DNA from: Salinarimonas sp.
GTDB taxonomy: Bacteria > Pseudomonadota > Alphaproteobacteria > Rhizobiales > Beijerinckiaceae
Length of the DNA stretch: 61,496 bases
NCBI GenBank assembly: GCA_020832565.1
Contig: JAFIEI010000019.1
Coordinates: forward strand, 1-61,496
Reading direction: 5' to 3'
Of this stretch, positions 9,404 through 18,208 are shown piece after piece. Position numbers and translations under genes: made by a program. Position 1 is the stretch's first letter. Each line of letters begins with the position of its first letter. The notes beneath the pieces are model-generated. The model saw only the letters and a program-made list of their open reading frames with translations, ran no database searches and was not told where the DNA came from.

Positions 9404-9519
9404 CGCAGCGCCGCTGCGGCGCGCGGTAAGGCCGTTCTTTCGCTCCGTCTCCGGGATCCCGGAAATGGATGCATCCGCAACCGAATGGAAACCCCGGGGC
9501 AGGTTGTCCGCCCCGGGGT
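9404..9519 (-). promoter_or_regulatory. Hairpin cluster between binding-protein and permease genes
   Basis: Three dyads lie in this gap: CGCAGC/GCTGCG (9404-9418), the perfect 14-bp palindrome TCCGGGATCCCGGA (9450-9463), and ACCCCGGGGC (9491-9500) with GCCCCGGGGT (9510-9519) around a 9-base loop. The last is the stronger stem and lies just after the binding-protein stop in the direction of transcription. It fits a partial terminator or RNA-stabilising stem, as in other ABC operons with an abundant binding protein. Confidence 0.6.
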
Positions 9520-9540
9520 CGGTTAGAAGCTCAGTTCAAC

Positions 9541-11127
9541 TCAGTCACGCATGCGCACGTAGCGCAGGTCCACATCGTTGAACGGGCGCTGCTCGATATG
9601 CTCGACACGGTCCGTACGAACGGCCCAGGCCAGCGCCTGCTGATGAAGCGGCAGATGGCCGACCTCGTCCTTGTGGATCTGCATGGCTTCGCGGATCAGT
9701 TCGTTCCGCTCGTCCTCGTCCACCGTTACCGCGATCTGAGCGGTAAGCTCCTCGATACGCTCGTTGAAGAAGCGACCCGAATTCCAGACGGCATCCTCAT
9801 TGATGAGGTTCTGGAACGCGTTGAGCGCGTCGTAAGTGCCGGGCGTCCAACCGAGCATGTAGAAGCTCGTATTGTAGTTCTCGGCAGCACCCATCTTGTT
9901 GAAGTGCAGCGACAGGGTCTGCGCGTTGAGGTTGGCGTCGATGCCGATACGACGCAGCATCGGGATCACGGCCGAGCAGATCGCTTCGTCATTGACGTAG
10001 CGGTCGTTCGGGCAATCCAGCGTCACCGGGAAACCGTCGGGATAGCCGGCTTCGGCGAGCAGCTCCCGCGAACGCTCCGGGTTGAACTCGTAAGGCTCGG
10101 CAATCTCCTCGTCGAATCCGACGATGCCGGGCGCGATCATCGAGCCGGTCGGCGTGGAGGCACCGCGCATCACGACGCGCTGGATGGCATCGAGATCGAG
10201 AGCGTGGGCAAAGGCCTGACGAACGCGCACGTCCTTGAAGGGGTTTTCCCCCGAGCCGGGCATGTCGAGCAGCTCATCACGATGCTGGTCCATACCGAGG
10301 AAGATGGTGCGCAGTTCCGGACCCTGAAGCACTTCGATATCTGCATCCTGATCAAGGCGCGGCACATCCTGCAGCGGGACCGGATACATCATGTCGATCT
10401 CGCCTGAGAGGATCGCCGCGACGCGGGTCGAGTCACTGCCGATAGGCATGAACACGGCACGTCGGACATTGGTCTCGAGATCGTCATAGCCCCAGAAATC
10501 TTCGTTGATTTCCATCACGAGGCGGTTGTCCTGCTGCCATTCCACGAGGCGGTAGGGGCCCGTGCCGTTGGCATTGAGATTGGCGAAGTTGGTGGTGCCG
10601 CCGCCGACCACGACGTCGAACGCGTCGTTGGCTTCCTTGAAGTCCTGGCTGACGATGAAGAACAGCGAGAGGTTCTGCAGCAGGATCGGGTCAGGCCCCT
10701 TGGTGACGATCCGGATCGTATGGTCGTCGACCTTCTCGATCGTCTCGACGTTGGACAGGAAGCCACGCATCTCCGACCCGTCCTGATTGATGCGCTCGTA
10801 GCTGTAGAGCACGTCATCGGCGGTGAAGGGGGTGCCGTCGTGGAAGGTCACGCCTTCACGCAGCTTGAACTCCCAGGTCACGTCGTCGATGTTTTCCCAC
10901 GACTCGGCCAGATCCGGCTCGAGCGTGAGGTCATATTTACGGTGAACGAGCGCACCGTAAATCATCCCTTTCACGGCATTGGTCGTACCGTGGTTATGCA
11001 TATGCGGGTCGAGCCCGAGGATGTCGCCTGTCGTCGCGTAGCGGAACGTGTTGTCCTCGGCCTGGGCGCCGAAGCTCATCATCGCCACAACCGCGACTGA
11101 TGCGAGCAGTTTGCCGGTACGTATCAT
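9541..11127 (-). CDS. Peptide ABC transporter substrate-binding protein (family 5, DppA/OppA-like)
   Basis: A 528-residue periplasmic binding protein with a Sec signal peptide (MIRTGKLLASVAVVAMMSFG, cleavage probably after AQA). The mature part has family-5 hallmarks: LAESWENIDDVTWEFKLREGVTFHDGTPFTADDVLYSYERI near residues 75-115, and repeated QAFAHALDLDAI and NPERSRELLAEAGYPDG segments. It is the first gene of the importer operon and faces an M20 amidohydrolase across a 413-base intergenic region. The ligand may therefore be an acylated amino acid or short peptide, but this is inference. Confidence 0.93.
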   Translation of the reverse strand: MIRTGKLLASVAVVAMMSFGAQAEDNTFRYATTGDILGLDPHMHNHGTTNAVKGMIYGALVHRKYDLTLEPDLAESWENIDDVTWEFKLREGVTFHDGTPFTADDVLYSYERINQDGSEMRGFLSNVETIEKVDDHTIRIVTKGPDPILLQNLSLFFIVSQDFKEANDAFDVVVGGGTTNFANLNANGTGPYRLVEWQQDNRLVMEINEDFWGYDDLETNVRRAVFMPIGSDSTRVAAILSGEIDMMYPVPLQDVPRLDQDADIEVLQGPELRTIFLGMDQHRDELLDMPGSGENPFKDVRVRQAFAHALDLDAIQRVVMRGASTPTGSMIAPGIVGFDEEIAEPYEFNPERSRELLAEAGYPDGFPVTLDCPNDRYVNDEAICSAVIPMLRRIGIDANLNAQTLSLHFNKMGAAENYNTSFYMLGWTPGTYDALNAFQNLINEDAVWNSGRFFNERIEELTAQIAVTVDEDERNELIREAMQIHKDEVGHLPLHQQALAWAVRTDRVEHIEQRPFNDVDLRYVRMRD

Positions 11128-11540
11128 CTCTGAAGGTCCTCCGAAGTCAAAAGCGGACGGTGTGATTTTTTGCGATCTATGTCGCTTATCCGAACTCGCG
11201 GATCATTATGCACCGGGTTGTAGTCTGGCAACTCCCCCGGTTCCATTTTCTTGCCATTTCCGCACAGTTCGAAGGCAGCATCCGACCGAAATGTCGGCAT
11301 GCAAAGAGTTTGTGCAGATCACAATGCTTGTGCAGGACAAGTCTCTTTAAAATTGCTATTGATTATTTATATCATTTATAATTGCTTTACTGTGTGAAGA
11401 TGCGCATCCCGATTGCGCCCAGGCGTACTCGGGGCCGCATATTGACCATGCCGGTCAGTCGGTCATGATCGCGCATCGAATTTCCCGCCCGTCCCGGTCG
11501 GCGCGAGAACGCGCGACCATGTCCTGCAGAGAGCGCCCCC
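11128..11540. promoter_or_regulatory. 413-base divergent promoter region (peptide importer / M20 hydrolase)
   Basis: An AT-rich patch at 11345-11390 contains TTGCTA (11353-11358), 18 bases, then TATAAT (11377-11382): a good sigma-70-type promoter reading toward the M20 gene with a leader of about 150 bases. Upstream of it TTGTGCAG occurs twice, at 11310 and 11328, with an 18-base period, as candidate activator half-sites. No convincing small ORF is seen here. Confidence 0.5.
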
Positions 11541-12713
11541 ATGCCCGTCATCAACCGCGTCGCCGATCTCACCGACGAAGTCGCCGCCTGGCGCCATGAT
11601 TTTCACGAGAATCCGGAACTCCTCTTCGACGTCCACCGAACGGCGGGAATCGTCGCCGAAAAGCTGAAGGAATTCGGAGTCGACGAGATCGCCACCGGCA
11701 TCGGCCGCACCGGCGTCGTCGGCGTCATCAAGGGCCGCAGCAACACATCCGGCAAGGTGATCGGCATCCGCGCCGATATGGACGCCCTGCCCATCGAAGA
11801 AGCCGCCGACGTCCCCTATCGTTCGAAGACGCCCGGCAAGATGCATGCCTGCGGCCACGATGCCCATACGGCGATCCTGCTCGGTGCGGCGAAATACCTC
11901 GCCGAGACGCGCAATTTCGACGGCACCGTCGTGCTGATCTTCCAGCCCGCCGAAGAAGGCGGTGGCGGCGGCGACGAGATGGTCAAAGACGGCATGATGG
12001 ATCGCTTCGGCGTGCAGGAGGTCTACGGCCTGCACAACATGCCGGGCCACCCGGTCGGCTCCTTCGCAATCCGCCCCGGCCCGATGATGGCCGCAGCCGA
12101 CAGCTTCAAGATCGAAATCGAAGGCAAGGGCGGCCACGCGGCCATGCCGCACCAGACGGTGGATACCGTCCTGGTCACGGCCAATGTCATCACCGCGCTG
12201 CAGGGCATCGTCTCGCGCAACGCCGATCCGCTGAAATCCGCCGTGATCTCCGTCTGCTCCATGCAGGGCGGCAATGCCTACAACGTCATCCCGCAGACGG
12301 CCACCCTGCTCGGCACCTGTCGCACGCTCGAGCCGGAGGTGCGTGATCTGTGCGAGCGACGCATCAAGGAGGTCGTCGAGGGTGTCTGCGCGGCCTATGG
12401 CGCGAAAGGCAAGGTCGATTACGTGCGCGGGTATCCTGTCACCGTGAACGATCCCGAGAAGGCCGAGTTCATCGCCGATATCGCCGCCGAGATCGTCGGA
12501 CCCGACAAGGTCGCGCGTGACATCGCGCCGCTGATGGGCGGGGAGGATTTCTCCTACATGCTCAATGTGCGACCCGGCGCCTATATCTTCCTCGGCAACG
12601 GCGACAGCGAATCCTGCCACCACCCGGCCTATGTCTTCAACGACGGCGCCCTGCCCTACGGCGTGTCGCTCTGGGCCAAGCTCGTCGAGCGCGCGATGCC
12701 GGCCTCGGTCTGA
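11541..12713 (+). CDS. M20-family metallo-amidohydrolase (hippurate hydrolase/aminoacylase type)
   Basis: A 390-residue dinuclear metal amidohydrolase that cleaves N-acyl amino acids or similar amides. Metal-ligand motifs are ACGHDAHTAILLGAA (near residue 105), FQPAEEGGGGG (near 135) and LHNMPGHPVG. The dimerisation domain lies at about residues 180-300, and the final metal ligand is His in SCHHPAYVFND. Its length is normal for the family. The AGAGAG-like site before ATG 11541 supports the start. Divergence from a peptide importer suggests uptake and hydrolysis of the same substrates. Confidence 0.92.
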   Translation: MPVINRVADLTDEVAAWRHDFHENPELLFDVHRTAGIVAEKLKEFGVDEIATGIGRTGVVGVIKGRSNTSGKVIGIRADMDALPIEEAADVPYRSKTPGKMHACGHDAHTAILLGAAKYLAETRNFDGTVVLIFQPAEEGGGGGDEMVKDGMMDRFGVQEVYGLHNMPGHPVGSFAIRPGPMMAAADSFKIEIEGKGGHAAMPHQTVDTVLVTANVITALQGIVSRNADPLKSAVISVCSMQGGNAYNVIPQTATLLGTCRTLEPEVRDLCERRIKEVVEGVCAAYGAKGKVDYVRGYPVTVNDPEKAEFIADIAAEIVGPDKVARDIAPLMGGEDFSYMLNVRPGAYIFLGNGDSESCHHPAYVFNDGALPYGVSLWAKLVERAMPASV

Positions 12714-12736
12714 TGCGTCTGTGAAAACGCGTTAAC

Positions 12737-12772
12737 GACCCTGAACGCTATCTGAATATCGCGCTCAGGGTC
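12737..12772 (+). terminator. Inverted repeat after the M20 gene
   Basis: GACCCTGA (12737-12744) and TCAGGGTC (12765-12772) are perfect arms, with 3 more pairs after one mismatch. No T-run follows. It could end the M20 transcript or act upstream of the small ORF at 12821. Confidence 0.4.
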
Positions 12773-12820
12773 GGTCCAGCGAAGCTTTGGCAAGGTGATT
12801 TCCAACAAGGGAGATCACTC

Positions 12821-12979
12821 ATGCGCCGCTTCGTCACCACCGCCTTCGTCACCGCCTACTGCTTCGCCATGATCGGCCTGATCGGCGGCATCGGTGTCAT
12901 GGCATCCGGCGCCGGCCTGCCGACCCCGAAGGCCGAGGGCAGCGTCGGCATGGCGCTCATCCTACTCCTCCAGTACTGA
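12821..12979 (+). CDS. Small membrane protein, 52 residues, unknown function
   Basis: ATG 12821 is preceded by a good AAGGGAGAT ribosome-binding site. The product begins MRRFVTTAFVTAYCFAMIGL, followed by a glycine-rich stretch with a predicted single membrane helix or signal anchor at about residues 6-30. A short Pro/Lys/Glu linker and a hydrophobic C-terminus (MALILLLQY) come next. It does not overlap another gene, and codon use is GC-rich at third positions like its neighbours. I do not recognise the family. It lies between the M20 hydrolase and an SDR gene and appears to have its own transcript. Confidence 0.6.
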   Translation: MRRFVTTAFVTAYCFAMIGLIGGIGVMASGAGLPTPKAEGSVGMALILLLQY

Positions 12980-13021
12980 TTTTCGAACGCGCTGAAGCAT
13001 TGCTTCGTCGCATTGTCATTC

Positions 13022-13046
13022 CCGTCAGCCGGTATCCACCTGACGG
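13022..13046 (+). terminator. Possible hairpin after the 52-residue ORF
   Basis: CCGTCAG (13022-13028), an 11-base loop, CTGACGG (13040-13046). No T-run is visible, so this is a weak call. The rest of 12980-13130 shows only the strong GGGAGGAGAAG ribosome-binding site of the next gene. Confidence 0.3.
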
Positions 13047-13130
13047 CATGATGCTCAAATCAGCTTCACAGCCCCGCCGAATCTGCTCTACGCTTCCCCA
13101 ACGTCAAGAATAATACGGGAGGAGAAGAGC

Positions 13131-14000
13131 ATGGCCGAAACGACACCCCCTCACGACCCGGGAACCCTCCTCGCATCACACAGGCCCTCCGGCCGCCTCG
13201 CCGGACGCGTCGCCTTCGTCACGGGGATCGGCTCGATCGGGCCGGGCTGGGGCAACGGCAAGGCCATCGCCGCGCTCTATGCCCGCGAAGGCGCCAAGGT
13301 CTTCGGCATCGATCTCAACCAGAAAGCCGCCGACGAAGCCTGCGAGGCGATTCGCGCGATCAGCGCGGCCGACGGCGGAGACTGCGCCGTCATGGCAGCC
13401 GACGCATCGCAGGAGGACCAGGTCGCCGCGGCCATTGCCGCATGCCGCGAGCGCTTCGGCGAGATCGATGTGCTCGTCAACAATGTCGGCATCGTCAAGC
13501 TCGACCGCATCACCGAGATCGACGCCGACGAATGGGACCGCGTCTTCGCCATCAACGTGAAGAGCGCCTATCTCACCGCCAAGCACATCCTTCCCGCCAT
13601 GGAAGCGCGCGGGCGCGGGGCGGTGGTCAATATCGCCTCGATCGCCGCGATCCGATATACCGGCGTGCCCTATGTCACCTATTACGCGACGAAATCGGCC
13701 ATGCTCGGCCTGACCCGCGCCATCGCGCTCGAATATGCGCCGAAGGGCATCCGCGCCAATGCGGTGCTGCCCGGCCTGATGGATACGCCCATGGTCACTG
13801 CGGGGCTTACCAGCGCCTATGCCAGGCAGGGCGATGTCGACGGGCTGAAACAGGCCCGCGCCGCCCAATGCCCGATGGGGCAGATGGGGGACGCCTACGA
13901 CGTCGCGACGGCCTGCCTCTACCTCGCCAGCGACGAAGCCAAATATGTCACCGGTGCAGAGCTTGTCGTCGATGGCGGCATCACGCAGAAATATGCATGA
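13131..14000 (+). CDS. Short-chain dehydrogenase/reductase (SDR)
   Basis: A 289-residue classical SDR. The cofactor loop is atypical, VTGIGSIGPGWGNGKAIA, with an extended glycine-rich turn in place of the usual TGxxxGIG. The same extended loop appears in the SDR at 46296-47090. NNVG follows the fourth strand. The catalytic Ser lies in NIASIAA and the Tyr-Lys pair in YYATK. The C-terminal end EYAPKGIRANAVLPGLMDTPMV is standard. ATG 13131 follows a strong GGGAGGAG site. The substrate is unknown. mscL follows 27 bases later and may be cotranscribed. Confidence 0.9.
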   Translation: MAETTPPHDPGTLLASHRPSGRLAGRVAFVTGIGSIGPGWGNGKAIAALYAREGAKVFGIDLNQKAADEACEAIRAISAADGGDCAVMAADASQEDQVAAAIAACRERFGEIDVLVNNVGIVKLDRITEIDADEWDRVFAINVKSAYLTAKHILPAMEARGRGAVVNIASIAAIRYTGVPYVTYYATKSAMLGLTRAIALEYAPKGIRANAVLPGLMDTPMVTAGLTSAYARQGDVDGLKQARAAQCPMGQMGDAYDVATACLYLASDEAKYVTGAELVVDGGITQKYA

Positions 14001-14027
14001 GGCAGCATAGTAGGGGAGCAATGCGCC

Positions 14028-14525
14028 ATGGCCGTCGTCGATGAATTCCGTAAATTCGCCCTGCGCGGCAGTGTCGTGGATCTCGCCATCGGCGTGATCA
14101 TCGGCGCGGCCTTCTCTCGGATCGTCGATTCGATGGTCGGCGACATGATGATGCCGATCATCGGCGCGCTCACCGGCGGGCTTGATTTCAACAACTACTT
14201 CCTGCCCCTGTCAGGCGAAGTCACCGCGACCACGCTCGACGCGGCGCGCGAACAGGGCGCGGTGATCGCCTACGGCTCCTTCATCACCGTGGCGCTGAAC
14301 TTCCTGATCATCGCCTGGGTGTTGTTTCTCGTGGTGAAGCTGATCAACCGCCTCAAGGAGCGCGAGGAGAAGAAGGCCGAAGCCACGCCGTCCCCGACGC
14401 CGGAACTGCCGGCCGATGTGAAGCTGCTCGCAGAAATCCGCGATCTGCTCGCTGCGGGAGGTTCGGGGGCAGCGATTTCAGCTGCCGTGGCGAACCGCGA
14501 CGCGCCCGATCAAGGCAAAGCCTGA
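14028..14525 (+). CDS. mscL: Large-conductance mechanosensitive channel MscL
   Basis: A 165-residue inner-membrane channel that releases solutes on hypo-osmotic shock. The N-terminal amphipathic helix and TM1 ([31 protein letters not shown]) match the family closely. TM2 lies near residues 85-105 ([22 protein letters not shown]), and a charged KEREEKK segment then leads to a cytoplasmic helix. The periplasmic loop between TM1 and TM2 has an insert, and the Ala-rich tail is longer than usual, which explains the length above the common 135-150 residues. Confidence 0.96.
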   Translation: MAVVDEFRKFALRGSVVDLAIGVIIGAAFSRIVDSMVGDMMMPIIGALTGGLDFNNYFLPLSGEVTATTLDAAREQGAVIAYGSFITVALNFLIIAWVLFLVVKLINRLKEREEKKAEATPSPTPELPADVKLLAEIRDLLAAGGSGAAISAAVANRDAPDQGKA

Positions 14526-14543
14526 CGGGACGCGCGCGTCCCG

Positions 14544-15371
14544 TCAGGTATCGATCACACCCGCCGATTCCTGCTCCTTGAGCGAGCCGGGGCTGGGCAT
14601 CGAGATGGTGTTGTAGCCCGAATCGACGAAATGGATTTCGCCGGTCACGCCGTTCGACAGGTCGGAGAGCAGGTAGAGCGCCGAGCCGCCGACATCCTCG
14701 ATCGTCACCGTCCGGCGCAGCGGCGCATGGGCCTTCTGATAAGCAAACATCAGCCGCGCATCGGTGATGCCGGCACCTGCCAGGGTGCGTACCGGGCCTG
14801 CGGAGATGGCGTTGACGCGGATATTTTCCGGCCCGAGATCGGAGGCGAGATAGCGTACGCTCGATTCGAGCGCGGCTTTCGCCATTCCCATCACGTTGTA
14901 GTTCGGCATGACCCGCGTCGAGCCGCCATAGGTCAGCGTCAGGAGCGAGCCGCCGGAGCGCATGCGCTTCGCCGCGCGCTGTGCCGCCTCGGTGAAGGAG
15001 AAGCAGGAGATCACCATGGTGCGCGAGAAATTCTCGCGCGTCGTCGCATCGATATAGCGCCCCTTCAGCTCTTCCTTGGCGGAATAGCCGATCGCGTGGA
15101 CGAGGAAGTCGAAACCGTCGCTCCAGGCCGCGTCGAGCTGCTCGAACACGGCATCGAGCGAGGCCAGATCGTCCACATCGCAGGGGATGACGAGTTTCGA
15201 GCCCACCGATTCCGCAAGCGGCTTAACCCGGCGCCCGAGCGCCTCCCCCTGATAGGTGAAAGCGAGTTCGGCGCCCTGATCGGCGACCGCCTTGGCGATC
15301 CCCCAGGCGATGGAATGGTTGTTGGCAACGCCCATGATCAGGCCGCGCTTGCCCTTCATCAGACCGGTCAA
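14544..15371 (-). CDS. fabI: Enoyl-[acyl-carrier-protein] reductase FabI
   Basis: A 275-residue NADH-dependent reductase for the last step of each fatty-acid elongation cycle. The FabI-type loop GVANNHSIAWGIAKA binds the cofactor. The Tyr-x6-Lys catalytic pair is in YNVMGMAK, and the SAGPVRTLAGAGI segment forms the substrate lid. It is the third gene of the fabA-fabB-fabI operon, 29 bases after fabB, an order that is common in Rhizobiales beside irr. Confidence 0.96.
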   Translation of the reverse strand: MTGLMKGKRGLIMGVANNHSIAWGIAKAVADQGAELAFTYQGEALGRRVKPLAESVGSKLVIPCDVDDLASLDAVFEQLDAAWSDGFDFLVHAIGYSAKEELKGRYIDATTRENFSRTMVISCFSFTEAAQRAAKRMRSGGSLLTLTYGGSTRVMPNYNVMGMAKAALESSVRYLASDLGPENIRVNAISAGPVRTLAGAGITDARLMFAYQKAHAPLRRTVTIEDVGGSALYLLSDLSNGVTGEIHFVDSGYNTISMPSPGSLKEQESAGVIDT

Positions 15372-15400
15372 AGCCCGTCCTCCCCTTCAGCCGCGCCTGC

Positions 15401-16624
15401 TCAGGCGTCAGGATGTTTCATTATGATGGTGGCGTTGGTGCCGCCGAAGCCGAAGGAATTCGACATGAAGCAGCCGATCTTCACGTTGTCGCGGCGCTTC
15501 GTCGAAATCGGCATGTCGTCGAATTCCGGATCGATCTCGGTGATATGGGCATTGGCGCTGATGAAGTCGTTTTGCATCATCAGGAGCGAATAGATCGCCT
15601 CCTGCACACCCGTGGCGCCGAGGGAATGGCCGGTAAGCGACTTCGTCGCCGCGATCGGCGGGCATTTTTCCCCGGAGCCGAAAACCTCACGCAGCGCCTC
15701 GATCTCCTTGATATCCCCCACCGGCGTCGCCGTGGCATGCGGATTGATGTAGTCGACCGGGCATTTCACCGTGGCGAGCGCCTGGCGCATGCAGCGCACC
15801 GCGCCCTCGCCCGAAGGCGCGACCATGTCGTACCCGTCCGAGGTGGCGCCATAGCCGATGATCTCGGCGATGATGTTCGCGCCGCGCGCCTTGGCATGTT
15901 CGAGTTCTTCGACGACGAGCACCCCGGCGCCGCCGGCGATAACGAAGCCGTCGCGGTGACGATCATAGGGGCGCGAGGCGGTTTCGGGCGTGTCGTTGTA
16001 CTTGCTCGACATCGCTCCCATGGCGTCGAACAGGTTCGACAGCGACCAGTCGAGATCCTCGCAGCCGCCGGCGAAGATGATGTCCTGGCGCCCGGCCTGG
16101 ATCGTCTCGAAGGCATTGCCGATGCAATGGTTCGAGGTGGCGCAGGCCGAAGAGATCGAATAGTTCACGCCCTTGATCTTGAACCAGGTGGCGAGCGTTG
16201 CCGCAGCCGTCGAGGACATCGCCTTGGGCACGGCGAAGGGGCCGATCCGCTTGGGACCCTTGTCCTGCGTGATCCGCGCCGCCTCGACGATGGTGCGGGT
16301 GGAGGGCCCGCCGGAACCCATGATGATTCCGGTGCGCTCGTTGGAGATGTCGCCCTCTTCGAGGCCGGCATGCTTGATCGCCTGGTCCATGGCGACATGG
16401 TTCCAGGCGGTGCCGCCTCCGTGGAAGCGCATGGCGCGGCGATCGACCAGCGCCTCGACATCGATCTTCGGCGCGCCATGAACATGGCAGCGGAAGTTCA
16501 GATCGGCATATTCCTGCGCGAAACCGATGCCGGACCGGCCTTCACGCAGGGAATCGGTGACTTCCTGCGTGGTGTTGCCGATGGAGGAGACGATTCCCAT
16601 TCCAGTGACGACGACGCGTCTCAT
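15401..16624 (-). CDS. fabB: 3-oxoacyl-[acyl-carrier-protein] synthase I FabB
   Basis: A 407-residue condensing enzyme that elongates cis-unsaturated acyl chains. The nucleophile Cys is in [13 protein letters not shown] (near residue 163). The two catalytic His are in [11 protein letters not shown] and [12 protein letters not shown]. The N-terminus [17 protein letters not shown] is typical of FabB/FabF. Its position between fabA and fabI marks it as the FabB branch, working on FabA-isomerised decenoyl-ACP. Confidence 0.96.
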   Translation of the reverse strand: MRRVVVTGMGIVSSIGNTTQEVTDSLREGRSGIGFAQEYADLNFRCHVHGAPKIDVEALVDRRAMRFHGGGTAWNHVAMDQAIKHAGLEEGDISNERTGIIMGSGGPSTRTIVEAARITQDKGPKRIGPFAVPKAMSSTAAATLATWFKIKGVNYSISSACATSNHCIGNAFETIQAGRQDIIFAGGCEDLDWSLSNLFDAMGAMSSKYNDTPETASRPYDRHRDGFVIAGGAGVLVVEELEHAKARGANIIAEIIGYGATSDGYDMVAPSGEGAVRCMRQALATVKCPVDYINPHATATPVGDIKEIEALREVFGSGEKCPPIAATKSLTGHSLGATGVQEAIYSLLMMQNDFISANAHITEIDPEFDDMPISTKRRDNVKIGCFMSNSFGFGGTNATIIMKHPDA

Positions 16625-16750
16625 GCTCTACTCCCTTGCACCGCAGCCCGGGGCATGATCTTCGCAATCCCCATGCGGATTTTGTATGGGCGGCATCGCG
16701 GCCGCAATTGAGCTTCGGGCGAACGAGCCCGCCTCTCGTATCACTCTACG

Positions 16751-17263
16751 TCAAGCGGCTTCCGGCTTGAACAGGCCGACGCGCAGATCCTTGGCTTCGT
16801 AGATCCGCTTGCCGTCCGCCTCGAGGAAGCCATCGGCCACGCCGAGGACCAGCTTCGAGCGGAAGACGCGCTTGAGATCAACGCCGTAGACGACCTTCTT
16901 CACGCTCGGCAGCACCTGATCGGCGAATTTCACCTCGCCGACACCGAGCGCGCGCCCGCGCCCCTCGGCGCCGAGCCAGCCTAAATGAAAACCGACCATC
17001 TGCCACAGGGCATCGAGCCCGAGGCAGCCCGGCATGACGGGGTCGCCCTGAAAGTGGCAGGGGAAGAACCAGAGATCGGGCCGCACATCGAGTTCCGCGC
17101 GAACGTGCCCCTTGCCATGGGCACCGCCGTCTTCGCCGACCGAAGTGATCCGGTCGAACATCAGCATGGGGGGCAGCGGCAGCTGCGCGTTACCGGGGCC
17201 GAACATCTCGCCGCGACCGCAGGCGAGGAGTTCTTCGTAGGTGAAGCTGGTTTGACGGTCCAT
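16751..17263 (-). CDS. fabA: 3-hydroxydecanoyl-ACP dehydratase/isomerase FabA
   Basis: A 170-residue hot-dog-fold enzyme. It dehydrates 3-hydroxydecanoyl-ACP and isomerises trans-2 to cis-3-decenoyl-ACP, the entry to unsaturated fatty acids. The catalytic His is in [14 protein letters not shown] and the Asp follows in [11 protein letters not shown]. Its length equals the family norm. It is the first gene of the operon and is divergent from irr across 278 bases. The fabB start lies 126 bases downstream. Confidence 0.97.
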   Translation of the reverse strand: MDRQTSFTYEELLACGRGEMFGPGNAQLPLPPMLMFDRITSVGEDGGAHGKGHVRAELDVRPDLWFFPCHFQGDPVMPGCLGLDALWQMVGFHLGWLGAEGRGRALGVGEVKFADQVLPSVKKVVYGVDLKRVFRSKLVLGVADGFLEADGKRIYEAKDLRVGLFKPEAA

Positions 17264-17473
17264 GTGATTCCGGCCGATCCTTCTGGGGCTCGATTCTCCA
17301 TGCCGACGGTGACCGCCGACGCGCGTCTGTTAACATAGTGTATCCGGCCATCAAAGGCACGTCGGCACCGTTTCGCGTGTTTTTCGTGACGATGGACGCA
17401 TGCGGCTGTGCCCGCATATCGTCCTGCCTCTCGTCGCGAAATCGCCGCAGACACAGCCCATACGTGTCGTCAC

Positions 17474-17499
17474 GGGTTGCGGATTTTGTGCAGCAACCC
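17474..17499. promoter_or_regulatory. Inverted repeat upstream of irr
   Basis: GGGTTGC (17474-17480) and GCAACCC (17493-17499) are separated by 12 bases and lie 42 bases before the irr ATG, in the fabA-irr divergent region. It could be an operator or a leader stem. It does not match the classic ICE-box consensus I know for Irr, so its role is open. Confidence 0.35.
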
Positions 17500-17541
17500 T
17501 ATAGATTTCAAAAGGGCTGATCGAGCGAAGAAGCGGACGAC

Positions 17542-18051
17542 ATGGATCATATCGCGTCGAGCAAAAAGACAATCGAACCGCGTGCCACGCACGCGCAGAA
17601 TTCCGGTGCGCCGCAGGTGGCGGGCCGCAGCGGCTGTCCGCTCTCCGATCTGCGCGACAAGCTGCGCCGTGTCGGCCTGCGCCCGACGCGCCAGCGTGTG
17701 TCGCTCGGCTGGCTGCTGTTCGGCAAGGGTGACCGCCATATCACCGCGGAAATCCTCTATGATGAAGCCGCGCGTGCCCGCGTCCCCGTCTCGCTCGCCA
17801 CGGTCTACAACACGTTGCACCAGTTCACCGAGGCAGGTCTCCTGCGCCAGCTCGCGGTGGATGGCTCGAAGACCTATTTCGATACCAATCCCACCGAGCA
17901 CCACCATTTCTTCGTCGAAGGCGATGAAGCGCTGATGGACGTGCCCACCACCGACGTCACGGTCGTCGACCTTCCGGAAGCGCCGGAAGGTTACGAGATC
18001 GCGCGTGTCGATGTCGTCGTGCGCCTGCGCCGCAAGGATGATCACGGCTGA
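17542..18051 (+). CDS. irr: Iron response regulator Irr (Fur superfamily)
   Basis: A 169-residue Fur-family regulator that controls haem and iron genes in alphaproteobacteria and senses haem status. An N-terminal Cys-Pro dipeptide (GCPLSDL, Cys32) sits where the haem regulatory motif of Bradyrhizobium Irr lies. A His triplet at 120-122 (TEHHHFF) matches the second haem site. The winged helix (RPTRQRVSLGWLLF, SLATVYNTLHQFTEAGL) recognises DNA. It lacks the C-terminal zinc CxxC pairs of true Fur. The neighbouring fabA operon is the usual partner in Rhizobiales. Confidence 0.95.
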   Translation: MDHIASSKKTIEPRATHAQNSGAPQVAGRSGCPLSDLRDKLRRVGLRPTRQRVSLGWLLFGKGDRHITAEILYDEAARARVPVSLATVYNTLHQFTEAGLLRQLAVDGSKTYFDTNPTEHHHFFVEGDEALMDVPTTDVTVVDLPEAPEGYEIARVDVVVRLRRKDDHG

Positions 18052-18208
18052 CGCGCCGCGCGAGCCGGAGTCGCCGGCGGCGCGAAACGGGCATGCAAGC
18101 GTTTCCCGCTTTGCGCGCGAAGCCATCCCTGCTGACCGAGGCTTCTGATAATCTGCTCCCGTCGAGGCGTGGCAAGCAGCTGCGCCTCCATCCGAGCGGG
18201 GAGGGCAC

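Noticed and set aside
11128-11540. Small coding frame in the 413-base importer/M20 intergenic region
   Set aside because: The only frame of length (11048-11350) overlaps the start of the binding-protein gene on the other strand and has no ribosome-binding site or recognisable composition.
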